Source of the DNA: Curtobacterium sp. VKM Ac-2865
Lineage (GTDB): Bacteria > Actinomycetota > Actinomycetes > Actinomycetales > Microbacteriaceae
Assembly: GCF_015350905.1 (NCBI RefSeq)
Contig: NZ_JADKRZ010000008.1
Location: forward strand, 61,553 to 125,552
Length of the DNA stretch: 64,000 nt
Direction: 5' to 3'
This document shows, in pieces, positions 9,762-18,169 of this stretch. Position 1 is the first letter of the stretch. The number at the start of each line of letters is the position of its first letter. The notes below the pieces were generated by a model. That model had not been told where the DNA came from and did no database searches. It saw only the letters and a program-made list of their open reading frames with translations. A program made the translations under genes and the position numbers.

Positions 9762-10471
9762 CGGCGCTGCTCGGCGCGGTTCATCGAGTCGGACTGGATC
9801 CGTCCGTCGTCGATGTGGACCGTGCGGTCGCACCCGGCAGCGACCACGGGGTCGTGCGTGACGACGACCAGGCTGCCGCCGTTCCCGACGACCGAGCTGC
9901 GCAGCGCGTGCATGACCTCGAGCGACGTCGTCGGGTCGAGTGCGCCGGTCGGTTCGTCCGCGAACACGACGTCGGGTGCCGTGACCTGGGCTCTCGCGAT
10001 CGCGACACGCTGCGCCTGGCCACCGGAGAGCTGGCCGAGCCGGCGGTCCTCCAACCCGGCGAGTCCGAGCGCCCTGAGCCACCCGGCGGCGGTGCGCGCG
10101 GCGTCGCGGCGAGACCGCCCGGTGAGGAGCAGCGGCAGCGCGGCGTTCTCGACGGCGGTGAGCTCCGGGATGAGCAGCCCCTGCTGGAAGACGAACCCGA
10201 AGCGCGTCCGGCGGAGCTCCGCCCGCCGCTCACCGCGCATCGTGGCGACGTCCCGCGGACCGCGACGCGTCGCGAGCAGCACCTGACCGGCGTCCGGGGT
10301 GTCGATCCCCGCCAGGCACTGCAGCAGCGTGCTCTTCCCCGAGCCGGACGTCCCGGTGATCGCGAGCGACTCACCCGGACGGATCGCGATGCTGACGCCT
10401 TCGAGCGCTGCGGTGTCGCCGTAGCGCTTGGTGAGCCCCGTGGCCTGGATGGTCGGTGCGGTGGTGGTCAC
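9758..10471 (-). CDS. ABC transporter ATP-binding protein (MacB/LolD type)
   Basis: A 237-aa ATPase with Walker A GTSGSGKST (residues 40-48), Q-loop FVFQQGLL, signature LSGGQ, Walker B VVFADEP, and the H-loop VVTHDP. The family works with FtsX-fold permeases in export, lipoprotein release or peptide sensing. GTG 10471 overlaps the stop of the permease (GTGA) and the stop overlaps the glycosyltransferase ATG, so translation is coupled through three genes. Confidence 0.9.
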   Translation of the reverse strand: MTTTAPTIQATGLTKRYGDTAALEGVSIAIRPGESLAITGTSGSGKSTLLQCLAGIDTPDAGQVLLATRRGPRDVATMRGERRAELRRTRFGFVFQQGLLIPELTAVENAALPLLLTGRSRRDAARTAAGWLRALGLAGLEDRRLGQLSGGQAQRVAIARAQVTAPDVVFADEPTGALDPTTSLEVMHALRSSVVGNGGSLVVVTHDPVVAAGCDRTVHIDDGRIQSDSMNRAEQRR

Positions 10472-11805
10472 GAGGTGGCTCCGTTCGGTTCGGTCGTGAG
10501 GTGTGGACGGTCCGCGGGGTCACCCGGCAGCAGCCGGCCGGTGGCGACGACCCCGACGAGCGCGATGCCGATGCCGACGGCGATCGCGGTGCCGAGCGTG
10601 ACCACCGAGGACAGGGAGATCGCTCCGGCGCCGAGCACGAGCGGACCGACGAGCAGCGCGGCCGAGAGCAGGGCGAGTACGGACATCGTCACGAGCGGGA
10701 GCCCGACGCCGCGCAGCCGTGCCCCGTCGAGCACGGCGCGCGGTGTGCCGGCGCGCTGCAGGCCGACGTGGAGAGCCTGGCGGTCGAGCACCGCGCTCAC
10801 CTCGTCGAGCGTGACGGTGGCGGCGGTGAGCAGTGCGGAGCACGCCAGCGTGATGACGGTCGTGACGGTGACGTCGTGCACGATCGTCGGCTCGGAGACG
10901 GGAGCGAGCAGCGCCATGCCACCCGCAGCGACCACGGCGACGAACGTCGTCATCGTCACGCCGCTGACACGACGCCACGCGGCGAACGGGGCCTCCATCG
11001 CGGTCCGGGCAGCGATGAGCGCTGCGGCACTGCCGGCCCGACGATGTGCACGCGTCGCCAGTCCGCTGATGACGACCGGGCCGATCAGGCGGAGCGTCGT
11101 CATGGCGGTGACGATCCCGACGAGGACCAGGAAGACCCCGATCATCGAGATCTGGACGCCGAACACGATCCCACCGGCCGTGGTCAGCCCGAGGACGACG
11201 AGACCGCGTCGGAGAGCACGAGGATCGACCCGCTCCGGTCGCTCCCGACGACGGACCCCCAGCGGCCCGATCAGCACCTGACGGAGCCCGAGCGACCCGC
11301 GCCACATCGCGAGCACGGTGACCAGGACGACGGTTCCCCCGATGCCGAGCAGGCCGAGGGGCGCTCCGGACGCGGTGTTCGCAGCGCCGGTGAGCCCCGG
11401 TTGTCCCACGAGGAGGGCGACCGCCGTCCCGACCACGGCCCCGATGGTGCTGCCGATCGCGGCGAGCAGCGCGGACTCGATGACCGGGAGGCGCCGGATC
11501 AGTCGCGACGATGCGCCGAGCAGCCGGAGCGTCGCGAGGCGGTCGTTGCGTTCGGAGGCGGTCGCCGTCACCGCCGACTCGACGAGCATCAGGACGGGTG
11601 CGGCGAGCATCGCGGTGGCGGTCCAGGACATCAGGCCGTAGAGCGTCGAGACCGGACCGGCGGCGGACGCGTAGGCGACGAAGGCGTTGCCGAGGGCGGA
11701 GAGCACCGCGCCCACGACGGCGTACGCCATCAGTGCCGCGATCCGGGTCGCCGGTCGGACGGCCTGCGGACCGAAGAGCAGGCGGAGGACCCGGAGTGAC
11801 GTCAT
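10468..11805 (-). CDS. FtsX-like ABC transporter permease
   Basis: A 445-aa membrane protein with eight to ten hydrophobic segments and an FtsX/MacB-type layout, partner of the ATPase that follows. ATG 11805 is preferred over GTG 11811: a CATACT -10 (minus strand, 11812-11817) stands 6 bases before the ATG, and a TTGTCA -35 lies 17 bp further up, so the transcript probably starts at the ATG itself. The transporter's substrate is not evident; coupling with a GT2 gene suggests a cell-surface role. Confidence 0.85.
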   Translation of the reverse strand: MTSLRVLRLLFGPQAVRPATRIAALMAYAVVGAVLSALGNAFVAYASAAGPVSTLYGLMSWTATAMLAAPVLMLVESAVTATASERNDRLATLRLLGASSRLIRRLPVIESALLAAIGSTIGAVVGTAVALLVGQPGLTGAANTASGAPLGLLGIGGTVVLVTVLAMWRGSLGLRQVLIGPLGVRRRERPERVDPRALRRGLVVLGLTTAGGIVFGVQISMIGVFLVLVGIVTAMTTLRLIGPVVISGLATRAHRRAGSAAALIAARTAMEAPFAAWRRVSGVTMTTFVAVVAAGGMALLAPVSEPTIVHDVTVTTVITLACSALLTAATVTLDEVSAVLDRQALHVGLQRAGTPRAVLDGARLRGVGLPLVTMSVLALLSAALLVGPLVLGAGAISLSSVVTLGTAIAVGIGIALVGVVATGRLLPGDPADRPHLTTEPNGATS

Positions 11806-11811
11806 GTCCAC

Positions 11812-11840
11812 AGTATGTCGTATATCAACCGCTATGACAA
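11812..11840 (-). promoter_or_regulatory. Promoter of the FtsX-ATPase-GT operon with an inverted repeat
   Basis: On the minus strand TTGTCA (11835-11840), 17 bp, then CATACT (11812-11817). An imperfect inverted repeat, TGTCATA and TACGACA (11816-11839, 6 of 7 positions match), covers the whole promoter, a layout typical for a repressor site. The sequence is AT-rich compared with its surroundings. No regulator gene is adjacent. Confidence 0.6.
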
Positions 11841-12623
11841 CGGAACCGCCTCACCGGGCGCGACCGCCGACCACGGCACGCTGAGCTCCCCGAGCCGCCA
11901 CCGGGTCGTGCCGTGCAGCACCGGCCACCCGCGGTCCCGCATCCCGGCGACCGCGGCGAGCCAGCGCTGCCGCGGTCCGTACGTGCCGAGCGGTGCGGCG
12001 ACCGCCCACGCCAGGTCCAGGTCGCGCAGGAACGCGTGCACCCGCTCGCCGGGGACGTTGCGGTGGATCAGGGCCTTCGGCAGGCGTTCGGCGACGACGC
12101 TCGGCACGTCCAGGTCGGCCAGGCGCAGGGACACCGTGAAGGTCCGCGGCTCGAGCTCGTCGAGCGTCACCCAGGACGCCACCCGACCGACCTCGTTGCA
12201 GGTGCCCTCGACGAGCGCCCCGCCCGGCTGCAGGCGGTCCTGCATGACCCGCCACGAGGCCACGACCTGGGACTCGTCGTACTGCCGCAGGACGTTGAAC
12301 GCCCGGATCACCGCTGGTCGCCGCCCGCCGGGGGTCGGGGTCTCGAAGCCACCGAGTCGGAACGTCACGCCGTCGCGCGTGCCGGCGTTCGCCAGGGCCA
12401 CGCGGGACGGCTCGATCTCGATGCCCGTGACCTCGACGTCCGGTCGGACCGCCACCAGACGGTCGCGCAGCTCCAGGGTGGTCGTCGGGCTCGCGCCGTA
12501 GCCGACGTCCGCGACCAGGGGGTCGGTGCTCCGTCGGAGCGCCGGGAGCGTCGCGATCCACCGGTCGACACGTCGGAGCCGGTTGTACCCGGTCGTGCCG
12601 CGCGTGACGTTCCCGATGGGCAT
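11832..12623 (-). CDS. SAM-dependent class I methyltransferase
   Basis: A 263-aa protein. The SAM-binding glycine loop is visible as VADVGYGASPTTTLEL, with the acidic motif II GIEIEPSR after it. Target unknown. ATG 12623 is chosen because TACCCT stands exactly 6 bases upstream and because longer starts would overlap the divergent gpmA. The 3' end reaches to the promoter of the FtsX operon. Confidence 0.82.
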   Translation of the reverse strand: MPIGNVTRGTTGYNRLRRVDRWIATLPALRRSTDPLVADVGYGASPTTTLELRDRLVAVRPDVEVTGIEIEPSRVALANAGTRDGVTFRLGGFETPTPGGRRPAVIRAFNVLRQYDESQVVASWRVMQDRLQPGGALVEGTCNEVGRVASWVTLDELEPRTFTVSLRLADLDVPSVVAERLPKALIHRNVPGERVHAFLRDLDLAWAVAAPLGTYGPRQRWLAAVAGMRDRGWPVLHGTTRWRLGELSVPWSAVAPGEAVPLS

Positions 12624-12666
12624 GCGACCAGGGTACGGGGACCGCCACGCTCGGTAGGATCGGAGC
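12624..12666. promoter_or_regulatory. 43-bp divergent spacer with two leaderless promoters
   Basis: Minus strand: TACCCT (12630-12635), 6 bases, ATG 12623 of the methyltransferase. Plus strand: TAGGAT (12655-12660), 6 bases, ATG 12667 of gpmA. Neither start has a usable ribosome site at normal distance, so both mRNAs are probably leaderless. Confidence 0.65.
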
Positions 12667-13413
12667 ATGACCTCCACGCTCGTCCTGCTCCGTCACGGCA
12701 ACAGTGACTGGAACCAGAAGAACCTGTTCACCGGTTGGGTCGACGTCCGGCTCTCCGAGCTGGGCGAGAAGGAGGCGAAGCGCGCCGGCGAGCTCATCGC
12801 CGAGTCCGGCATCGTCCCCGACGTCCTGTACACCTCGCTCCTGACGCGGGCGATCCAGACCGCCGACATCGCCCTGCTCGAGGCCGACCTCGCCTGGCTG
12901 CCGGTGAAGCGCGACTGGCGCCTCAACGAGCGGCACTACGGCGACCTGCAGGGCAAGGACAAGGCCCAGACCCTCGAGCAGTACGGCGAGGTGAAGTTCA
13001 TGGAGTGGCGCCGGTCGTTCGACGTCCCGCCGCCCCCCATCGCCGACGACGCCGAGTGGTCCCAGCACGGTGACCGCCGCTACGCCGACCTCGGGGACGC
13101 CCTGCCGCGCACCGAGTCGCTCAAGCTCGTGATCGACCGCCTGCTGCCGTACTGGGAGTCGGACATCACGAAGGACCTCGCCGCGGGCAAGACCGTCCTG
13201 GTGACCGCACACGGCAACTCGCTCCGGGCGCTCGTGAAGCACCTCGACGGCATCTCCGACGACGACATCGCCGGGCTGAACATCCCGACGGGCATCCCGC
13301 TCGTGTACGAGCTCGACGACGAGCACCGTCCGACCGGGCCCTCGCGCTACCTCGACCCCGAGGCCGCCGCGGCCGGTGCCGCCGCGGTCGCCGCCCAGGG
13401 CGCGAAGAAGTAG
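12667..13413 (+). CDS. gpmA: 2,3-bisphosphoglycerate-dependent phosphoglycerate mutase
   Basis: Interconverts 3- and 2-phosphoglycerate in glycolysis. 248 aa, normal for the family. The catalytic histidine is in [10 protein letters not shown] (H10; most homologues have RHGES), followed by NLFTGWVDV, the acid [12 protein letters not shown], and the second histidine in [15 protein letters not shown] bidirectional terminator follows. Confidence 0.95.
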   Translation: MTSTLVLLRHGNSDWNQKNLFTGWVDVRLSELGEKEAKRAGELIAESGIVPDVLYTSLLTRAIQTADIALLEADLAWLPVKRDWRLNERHYGDLQGKDKAQTLEQYGEVKFMEWRRSFDVPPPPIADDAEWSQHGDRRYADLGDALPRTESLKLVIDRLLPYWESDITKDLAAGKTVLVTAHGNSLRALVKHLDGISDDDIAGLNIPTGIPLVYELDDEHRPTGPSRYLDPEAAAAGAAAVAAQGAKK

Positions 13414-13432
13414 TCCCACCCCGACACGACGA

Positions 13433-13465
13433 CGAACGCCCCGCCTGGGTCAGGCGGGGCGTTCG
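13433..13465. terminator. Bidirectional terminator after gpmA and the kinase gene
   Basis: A perfect 15-bp stem, left arm 13433-13447 and right arm 13451-13465, with a 3-base loop, between two convergent genes. The stem is GC-rich at its base and ends GTTCG. Confidence 0.85.
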
Positions 13466-13498
13466 CCGTCCGGAGTCCAGCGGGGACCTGCCCGGCGC

Positions 13499-14038
13499 TC
13501 AGGCGAAGTGGTCGGCGATCTCCTGCACGAGCACGCCGACGTCGTAGGGCTTCGTGGTGTCGACCGTGACGACGGGCAGCAGTCCGGTCGGACCGGCCTC
13601 GGCGCCGTGCTCGTCCCAGAACGCGAGGACGTCCGCCAGGTCGCCGTGGACCTCGTGGCGCACGGGCGAGCCGGGGTCGTACCGGTCAGCCAGCCGCTCC
13701 CGGGCGGTCTCCACGTCGACGTGGCACCACACCTCGACCGCGCGCGGTGACCCGGCGGAGGCGAGCCCGGCCTCCAGGAAGGCGCGGTCACGCGACTGCA
13801 GCCAGACGGCGTCGACGACGACCCCGTTCTCGACCGCCCCGGCCATCGCCCAGACGGTGTCCATCGCGATGCCGCCGAGCGGGCGCGAGTCGATCATCGG
13901 CCCGACGATGTCCGCGAGCGGTTCCTTGACCCGGTCCTTCGACAGGAACGGACAGCCGAGCACCTCGGCGAGTGCCGTCCCGATGGTGGTCTTGCCCGAC
14001 GCGGGCATGCCGTTGACGATGATCGCGACCTGGGCCAT
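13499..14038 (-). CDS. P-loop kinase-like ATPase (AAA_33/zeta-type)
   Basis: A 179-aa P-loop protein with Walker A GMPASGKTT (residues 10-18) and a downstream LSKDRVKE stretch, like small-molecule kinases and zeta-toxin-type kinases. No antitoxin-like partner gene is adjacent, so a metabolic or nucleotide kinase is more likely than a toxin. ATG 14038 has GGGAGG 8 bases upstream. Confidence 0.75.
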   Translation of the reverse strand: MAQVAIIVNGMPASGKTTIGTALAEVLGCPFLSKDRVKEPLADIVGPMIDSRPLGGIAMDTVWAMAGAVENGVVVDAVWLQSRDRAFLEAGLASAGSPRAVEVWCHVDVETARERLADRYDPGSPVRHEVHGDLADVLAFWDEHGAEAGPTGLLPVVTVDTTKPYDVGVLVQEIADHFA

Positions 14039-14078
14039 GCCGTCGATCCTCCCAGACCCGGGGCGACCCGCGGACGCA

Positions 14079-14112
14079 GGAACGGCCGACCCCCGTGGGG
14101 GCCGGCCGTTCC
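14079..14112 (-). terminator. Terminator after phoU
   Basis: Arms GGAACGGCCG (14079-14088) and CGGCCGTTCC (14103-14112) pair perfectly, with a further C5/G5 stem inside. It lies just past the phoU stop on the minus strand. Confidence 0.75.
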
Positions 14113-14119
14113 TGGTGGC

Positions 14120-14785
14120 TCAGACCGTGGTGTTGGAGCTCGCGCCGACCCAGTCGCCCGTCGCCAGGTACTGCACCTTCTTCGCGATCGACACGGCGTG
14201 GTCGGCGAAGCGCTCGTGGTAGCGGGACGCGAGGGTGGCGTCGACGGTGTCGACCGGACCGCCCTTCCAAGCCTCGCCGAGCACGAAGTCGAAGACGCTG
14301 GCGTGCAGCTCGTCGACGGCGTCGTCCTCGTCGCGGATCTCCTCGGCGAGCTGGATGTCCTCGGTGGCGAGCAGCCGCGTGAGCTTCTGCGCCATCGCGA
14401 CGTCGTGCTGGCCCATCTTCTTGAAGGTGCCGCGCAGGCCCTTCGGCACGACCTTCTCGGGGAACCGCTGACGTGCGAGCTGGGCGATGTGCTCGGCCAT
14501 GTCGCCCATGCGCTCGAGCGACGAGCTGACCCGGAGGGCCGTGACCACGACGCGGAGGTCGCGGGCGACGGGGGCCTGGCGCGCCAGGATGTCGATGGCG
14601 ACCTCGTCGAGGTTCTGTGCTGCCTCGTCGATCTTCGCGTCGTCGGCGATCACCTCTTCGGCGAGTGCGACGTCCGACTCGGTGAACGCCTCCGTGGCTC
14701 GGGTGATGGCGGACTCGACGAGCCCGGCGATCTCGGTCAGACGCTCTTGGACGTCCTGGAGCTCCTGCTGGAACACTTCGCGCAT
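14120..14785 (-). CDS. phoU: Phosphate signalling protein PhoU
   Basis: 221 aa with two PhoU three-helix repeats, each carrying its metal-binding motif (ERMGDMAEH and ERFADHAV). PhoU couples the Pst transporter to the SenX3-type sensor kinase and represses signalling when phosphate is plentiful. It is divergent from senX3-regX3; the spacer holds PHO-box repeats. ATG 14785 has AGAGG upstream. Confidence 0.93.
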   Translation of the reverse strand: MREVFQQELQDVQERLTEIAGLVESAITRATEAFTESDVALAEEVIADDAKIDEAAQNLDEVAIDILARQAPVARDLRVVVTALRVSSSLERMGDMAEHIAQLARQRFPEKVVPKGLRGTFKKMGQHDVAMAQKLTRLLATEDIQLAEEIRDEDDAVDELHASVFDFVLGEAWKGGPVDTVDATLASRYHERFADHAVSIAKKVQYLATGDWVGASSNTTV

Positions 14786-14942
14786 GGGGGAAGACCTCTC
14801 TGATGCGTACCGGTGGAGTGTCGTCAGCGCAGGTGAACGAACGGTGACGTGGGCCTGAACGCTTCGCGATCCTGCGCGAGAAGGCCAGCGAACGGCGGTG
14901 AACGGTGTCGGAACCGCGCATGACCACTCCTACACTGACGGC
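14786..14942. promoter_or_regulatory. phoU/senX3 divergent control region with PHO-box repeats
   Basis: Three heptamers at exact 11-bp steps, GGTGAAC (14832-14838), GGTGACG (14843-14849) and CCTGAAC (14854-14860), face phoU. A second group nearer senX3 has GGTGAAC at 14897-14903 flanked by AGCGAAC (14887-14893) and TCGGAAC (14908-14914). The senX3 -10 is TACACT (14931-14936), 6 bases before its ATG. This is the layout of RegX3/PhoP autoregulation. Confidence 0.7.
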
Positions 14943-16109
14943 ATGGACAACGCGTGGCTCGTGCCACTGTCGATGCTCCTCGGCGGGGTGTTCGGCGCGG
15001 GAGTCGTCGGACTGATCATCACCGCCGAGCGCACGGCACGGGCAGCCGACGTCGCCGAGCGCACCCTGCCGGACGGCGTCGCAGCGGTCATCGCCACCAT
15101 GCACAACCCGGCCGTGGTGGTCGACCCGTCGAACACGGTCGTCGCTGCCTCGCCGCAGGCACTGACCGTGGGCCTGGTCGTCCGCCGCCGACTCGTGCAC
15201 CGGGAACTCCTCGACCTGGTCGACCGCGTGCGCGCCAGTGGCGAGATGGGGGCCGAGGACATGGAGCTCCCGCGCGGCCGTCGTGGCGAGCTCGTCGGGT
15301 ACCTCAGCTTCCGGGCCGCCCAGCTCGGGAACCGCTACGTGCTCGTGACCGCGGACGACCTCACCGAGTCCCGGCGCATCGACGAGGTCCGACGGGACTT
15401 CGTCGCCAACATCTCGCACGAGCTGAAGACCCCGATCGGCGCCATCGGTCTGCTGTCGGAGACGCTCATCGCTGCCTCGGACGACCCGGTGCACGTGCGG
15501 AAGTTCGCCGGACAGCTCCTCACCGAGGCCGAGCGGCTCGGGGCCCTGACGAAGGACATCATCGAGCTGTCCCGGCTGCAGTCCGTCGACACGCTCGAGG
15601 CCAGCGAGGAGACCTCGATCGACAAGGTCGTGCAGGCGGCGATCGACGGCAACGAGGTCGTCGCACGGGCCAGGGGCATCGAGCTGGTCCGCGCGAAGAA
15701 GTCGAAGCTCCGGGTGATGGGCAGCCCGGCGCTCCTGCAGGTCGCGGTGTCCAACCTCATCGCCAACGCCGTCAAGTACTCCCCGGACCACACCCGCGTG
15801 GGTGTCGGTGTCCGGAGCAGCAAGGGGTTCGTCGAGATCGCGGTGACCGACCAGGGCGTCGGGATCCCCGAGGCGGACCTCGACCGGGTGTTCGAACGCT
15901 TCTACCGCGTCGACCCCGCACGATCGCGCGCCACCGGAGGCACCGGCCTCGGGCTCGCGATCGTGAAGCACGTCATCGGCAACCACGGTGGTGACGTGCG
16001 CGTGTGGTCGCAGCCCGGCAAGGGCTCGACCTTCACGATCCGCCTGCCCGAGGCGGACTCCGAACTGACCTCAGCACTCGAAGAGCAACTGGAAGAGCAG
16101 CCATCGTGA
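14943..16109 (+). CDS. senX3: Sensor histidine kinase SenX3 (phosphate)
   Basis: 388 aa. One N-terminal membrane helix (about 5-27), a PAS-like region, HisKA with FVANISHELKTP (phosphorylated H159), then HATPase with the N box NLIANAVKYSP, G1 DQGVGIP and G2 GGTGLGLAIVKHV. It lacks a real periplasmic sensor loop, like mycobacterial SenX3, which reads phosphate through Pst/PhoU. ATG 14943 is 6 bases after TACACT. The stop overlaps regX3 (GTGA). Confidence 0.92.
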   Translation: MDNAWLVPLSMLLGGVFGAGVVGLIITAERTARAADVAERTLPDGVAAVIATMHNPAVVVDPSNTVVAASPQALTVGLVVRRRLVHRELLDLVDRVRASGEMGAEDMELPRGRRGELVGYLSFRAAQLGNRYVLVTADDLTESRRIDEVRRDFVANISHELKTPIGAIGLLSETLIAASDDPVHVRKFAGQLLTEAERLGALTKDIIELSRLQSVDTLEASEETSIDKVVQAAIDGNEVVARARGIELVRAKKSKLRVMGSPALLQVAVSNLIANAVKYSPDHTRVGVGVRSSKGFVEIAVTDQGVGIPEADLDRVFERFYRVDPARSRATGGTGLGLAIVKHVIGNHGGDVRVWSQPGKGSTFTIRLPEADSELTSALEEQLEEQPS

Positions 16110-16786
16110 CCAAGATCCTCATCGTCGACGACGAGCCGGCCCTGAGCGAACCCCTGGAGTTCCTGCTCCAGCGCGAAGGGTACGAGACCGCCGTCGCCGC
16201 GGACGGCGTGACCGCGCTGTCGAAGTTCGACGCGGAGAACCCCGACCTCGTGCTCCTGGACCTCATGCTGCCGGGCCTGTCCGGCACCGAGGTCTGCCGA
16301 CAGATCCGCACCAGGTCGAACGCGCCCATCATCATGCTGACCGCCAAGGACTCGGAGGTGGACATCGTCGTCGGGCTGGAGCTCGGCGCAGACGACTACG
16401 TGACGAAGCCGTACTCAACGCGGGAGCTCCTCGCGCGGATGCGGGCGGTCCTCCGCCGTCGCACCGAGGACGACCCCGCCGAGAGCGGCATCCTGCAGGT
16501 CGGCGGCATCCGGATGGACGTCGAACGACACACGGTGTCGGTCGACGGCTCCGAGACCCCGATGCCGCTCAAGGAGTTCGAGCTCCTCGAGCTGCTGCTC
16601 CGCAACGCCGGCCGGGTGCTGACCCGCGGACAGCTCATCGACCGCGTGTGGGGCTCCGACTACTTCGGCGACACGAAGACCCTCGACGTGCACATCAAGC
16701 GCATCCGCTCGAAGATCGAGCGGGTGCCGTCGGCCCCCGAGGTCCTGGTCACCGTCCGCGGTCTCGGGTACCGGATCGAGGCCTGA
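16106..16786 (+). CDS. regX3: Response regulator RegX3 (phosphate)
   Basis: 226-aa OmpR-family regulator: receiver domain with acidic pocket DDE (8-10), phospho-acceptor D52 in LVLLDLMLP and the lysine in VTKPY, then a winged helix ending VTVRGLGYRIEA. Start GTG 16106 overlaps the senX3 stop, matching the family's MTKILIVDDE start. It probably binds the PHO boxes found before pstS, phoU and senX3. Confidence 0.93.
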   Translation: MTKILIVDDEPALSEPLEFLLQREGYETAVAADGVTALSKFDAENPDLVLLDLMLPGLSGTEVCRQIRTRSNAPIIMLTAKDSEVDIVVGLELGADDYVTKPYSTRELLARMRAVLRRRTEDDPAESGILQVGGIRMDVERHTVSVDGSETPMPLKEFELLELLLRNAGRVLTRGQLIDRVWGSDYFGDTKTLDVHIKRIRSKIERVPSAPEVLVTVRGLGYRIEA

Positions 16787-16793
16787 GCCGTCA

Positions 16794-16846
16794 CGCACTG
16801 GAGGCCCGGTGCCGGTCCCATGGACCGGCACAGGGCCTCCAGTGCG
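16794..16846. terminator. Long bidirectional hairpin, GGAGGCC family copy
   Basis: Arms of 14 bp (16794-16807 and 16833-16846) continue into an inner stem GTGCCGGTCC/GGACCGGCAC. It lies between convergent regX3 and the lipoprotein gene and shares the core GGAGGCCCG/GGGCCTCC with hairpins at 22162, 26131 and 50557. Confidence 0.8.
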
Positions 16847-16905
16847 TTGCGTCTGTGTCAGCCGGCCGCTGTGTCAGCCGGCGTCTGTGTCAGCCGGCGG
16901 CTGTG

Positions 16906-17517
16906 TCAGTTGGCGTTCGGGGTCGCGCTGTCCGACGGGGTGGCCGACGGTGACTCGGCGGGGAAGGTGAACTCCGACGTCGGACTCGGGCTCGGCGCGA
17001 GGGTCTGGTACTCCTCCTGCGCGCTGGTGAGCACGGGGACGCTCGCCGAGACGCCCTCGGTGCCGGGGGAGGAGAAGTAGACCTTCACGAGCGAGCCGGG
17101 CGTCGCCTTGGCGTCGGAGAAGACGACCTCCCGGGCGTCGACGACCTGCGTGCCCTGGGTGTCCTCGCCGGTCTGGACGCTCGACTCGGCCTCGTCGGTG
17201 CCGGTGGACGACTGGGCGAGGTCGACGCGGCTGTTCGCCGGGACCTCGACGGTCTGGGTGTCACCGCCGAGCTCCATCGACACGGTGATGTCGTCGGAGT
17301 CGCTGTTGTTGACGAGCGTGCCGACGAAGCGGGCGTCGTCACCGCTGTCCGAGATGAGCAGCGCGTTGCGGACATCGATCTTGCCGGCGGTGACGTTCAC
17401 CCCGTCGGTGATCTGCTTGATCGTCTTGGTGTCCTGCGGCGTGAAGAACGCGCAGCCGGTGGCCCCGATCGCGATGGTTGCCGCAACGGCGACGGACACG
17501 AGTACCCGAGCTCGCAA
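16906..17517 (-). CDS. Secreted lipoprotein of unknown function
   Basis: 203 aa. Signal peptide LVSVAVAATIAIGATGC ending in a lipobox (GATGC); the mature part includes a beta-rich middle (FVGTLVNNSDSDDITVSMEL) and a Pro/Ser/Thr-rich tail (PSPSPTSEF, SATPSDSATP). TTG 17517 is chosen because GGAGGA stands 5 bases before it and it gives a proper signal peptide; an ATG at 17571 would add an arginine-rich stretch. It is divergent from carD. I do not recognise a function. Confidence 0.75.
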   Translation of the reverse strand: MRARVLVSVAVAATIAIGATGCAFFTPQDTKTIKQITDGVNVTAGKIDVRNALLISDSGDDARFVGTLVNNSDSDDITVSMELGGDTQTVEVPANSRVDLAQSSTGTDEAESSVQTGEDTQGTQVVDAREVVFSDAKATPGSLVKVYFSSPGTEGVSASVPVLTSAQEEYQTLAPSPSPTSEFTFPAESPSATPSDSATPNAN

Positions 17518-17631
17518 GAGATTCCTCCGAAGATCACGATGCGTCGGCCGATCGGCCCGACGCCGGTCCATCCTACCGGGGACCCGCAGTGCTCGCCGTC
17601 CGGTGCCCCATTACCCGAGACCCCCTTGTGG

Positions 17632-17637
17632 TAAACT
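17632..17637 (+). promoter_or_regulatory. carD -10 element
   Basis: TAAACT preceded by TGG (extended -10 like), 26 bases before the carD ATG. A GGAG ribosome site lies 8 bases before ATG, so this transcript has a short normal leader. Confidence 0.55.
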
Positions 17638-17663
17638 GTGCGTTGCGGAACGGAGCTTGATAC

Positions 17664-18146
17664 ATGCAATTCGAGGTCGGCGAGACCGTCGTCTACCCCC
17701 ATCACGGGGCGGCAACCATCTCTGAAGTCAAGACGCGAGTCATCAAGGGCGAGGAAAAGGTCTACCTGAAACTGCGTGTCACGCAGGGTGACCTGACGAT
17801 CGAGGTGCCGGCAGACAATGTCGACCTGGTCGGCGTCCGCGATGTGATCGGCAAGGAAGGCCTCGACAAGGTCTTCGAAGTGCTACGTGCACCGTTCACG
17901 GAAGAGCCCACCAACTGGTCTCGCCGCTACAAGGCGAACCTCGAGAAGCTCGCTTCCGGTGACGTCATCAAGGTGTCAGAGGTCGTTCGCGACCTGTGGC
18001 GCCGCGACCAGGACCGCGGTCTCTCGGCGGGTGAGAAGCGGATGCTCGCCAAGGCTCGTCAGATCCTGATCTCCGAGCTCGCGCTCGCAGAGAAGACGGA
18101 CGAGGACAAGGCATCGACCGTCCTCGACGAGGTCCTCGCGTCCTGA
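17664..18146 (+). CDS. carD: CarD-family transcription regulator
   Basis: 160 aa, typical for CarD, which binds the RNA polymerase beta subunit and stabilises the open complex at rRNA and other promoters. The Tudor-like RNAP-interaction domain ([21 protein letters not shown]) comes first, then the helical DNA-binding domain with the conserved tryptophan in [14 protein letters not shown]. It precedes ispDF and cysS, as in many actinobacteria. Confidence 0.94.
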   Translation: MQFEVGETVVYPHHGAATISEVKTRVIKGEEKVYLKLRVTQGDLTIEVPADNVDLVGVRDVIGKEGLDKVFEVLRAPFTEEPTNWSRRYKANLEKLASGDVIKVSEVVRDLWRRDQDRGLSAGEKRMLAKARQILISELALAEKTDEDKASTVLDEVLAS

Positions 18147-18169
18147 CGACGCGGTGACCTGACGTCGCA

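Noticed and set aside
13499..14038. Zeta-type toxin of a toxin-antitoxin pair
   Set aside because: The P-loop fold fits, but there is no small antitoxin gene on either side; a small-molecule kinase is more likely.
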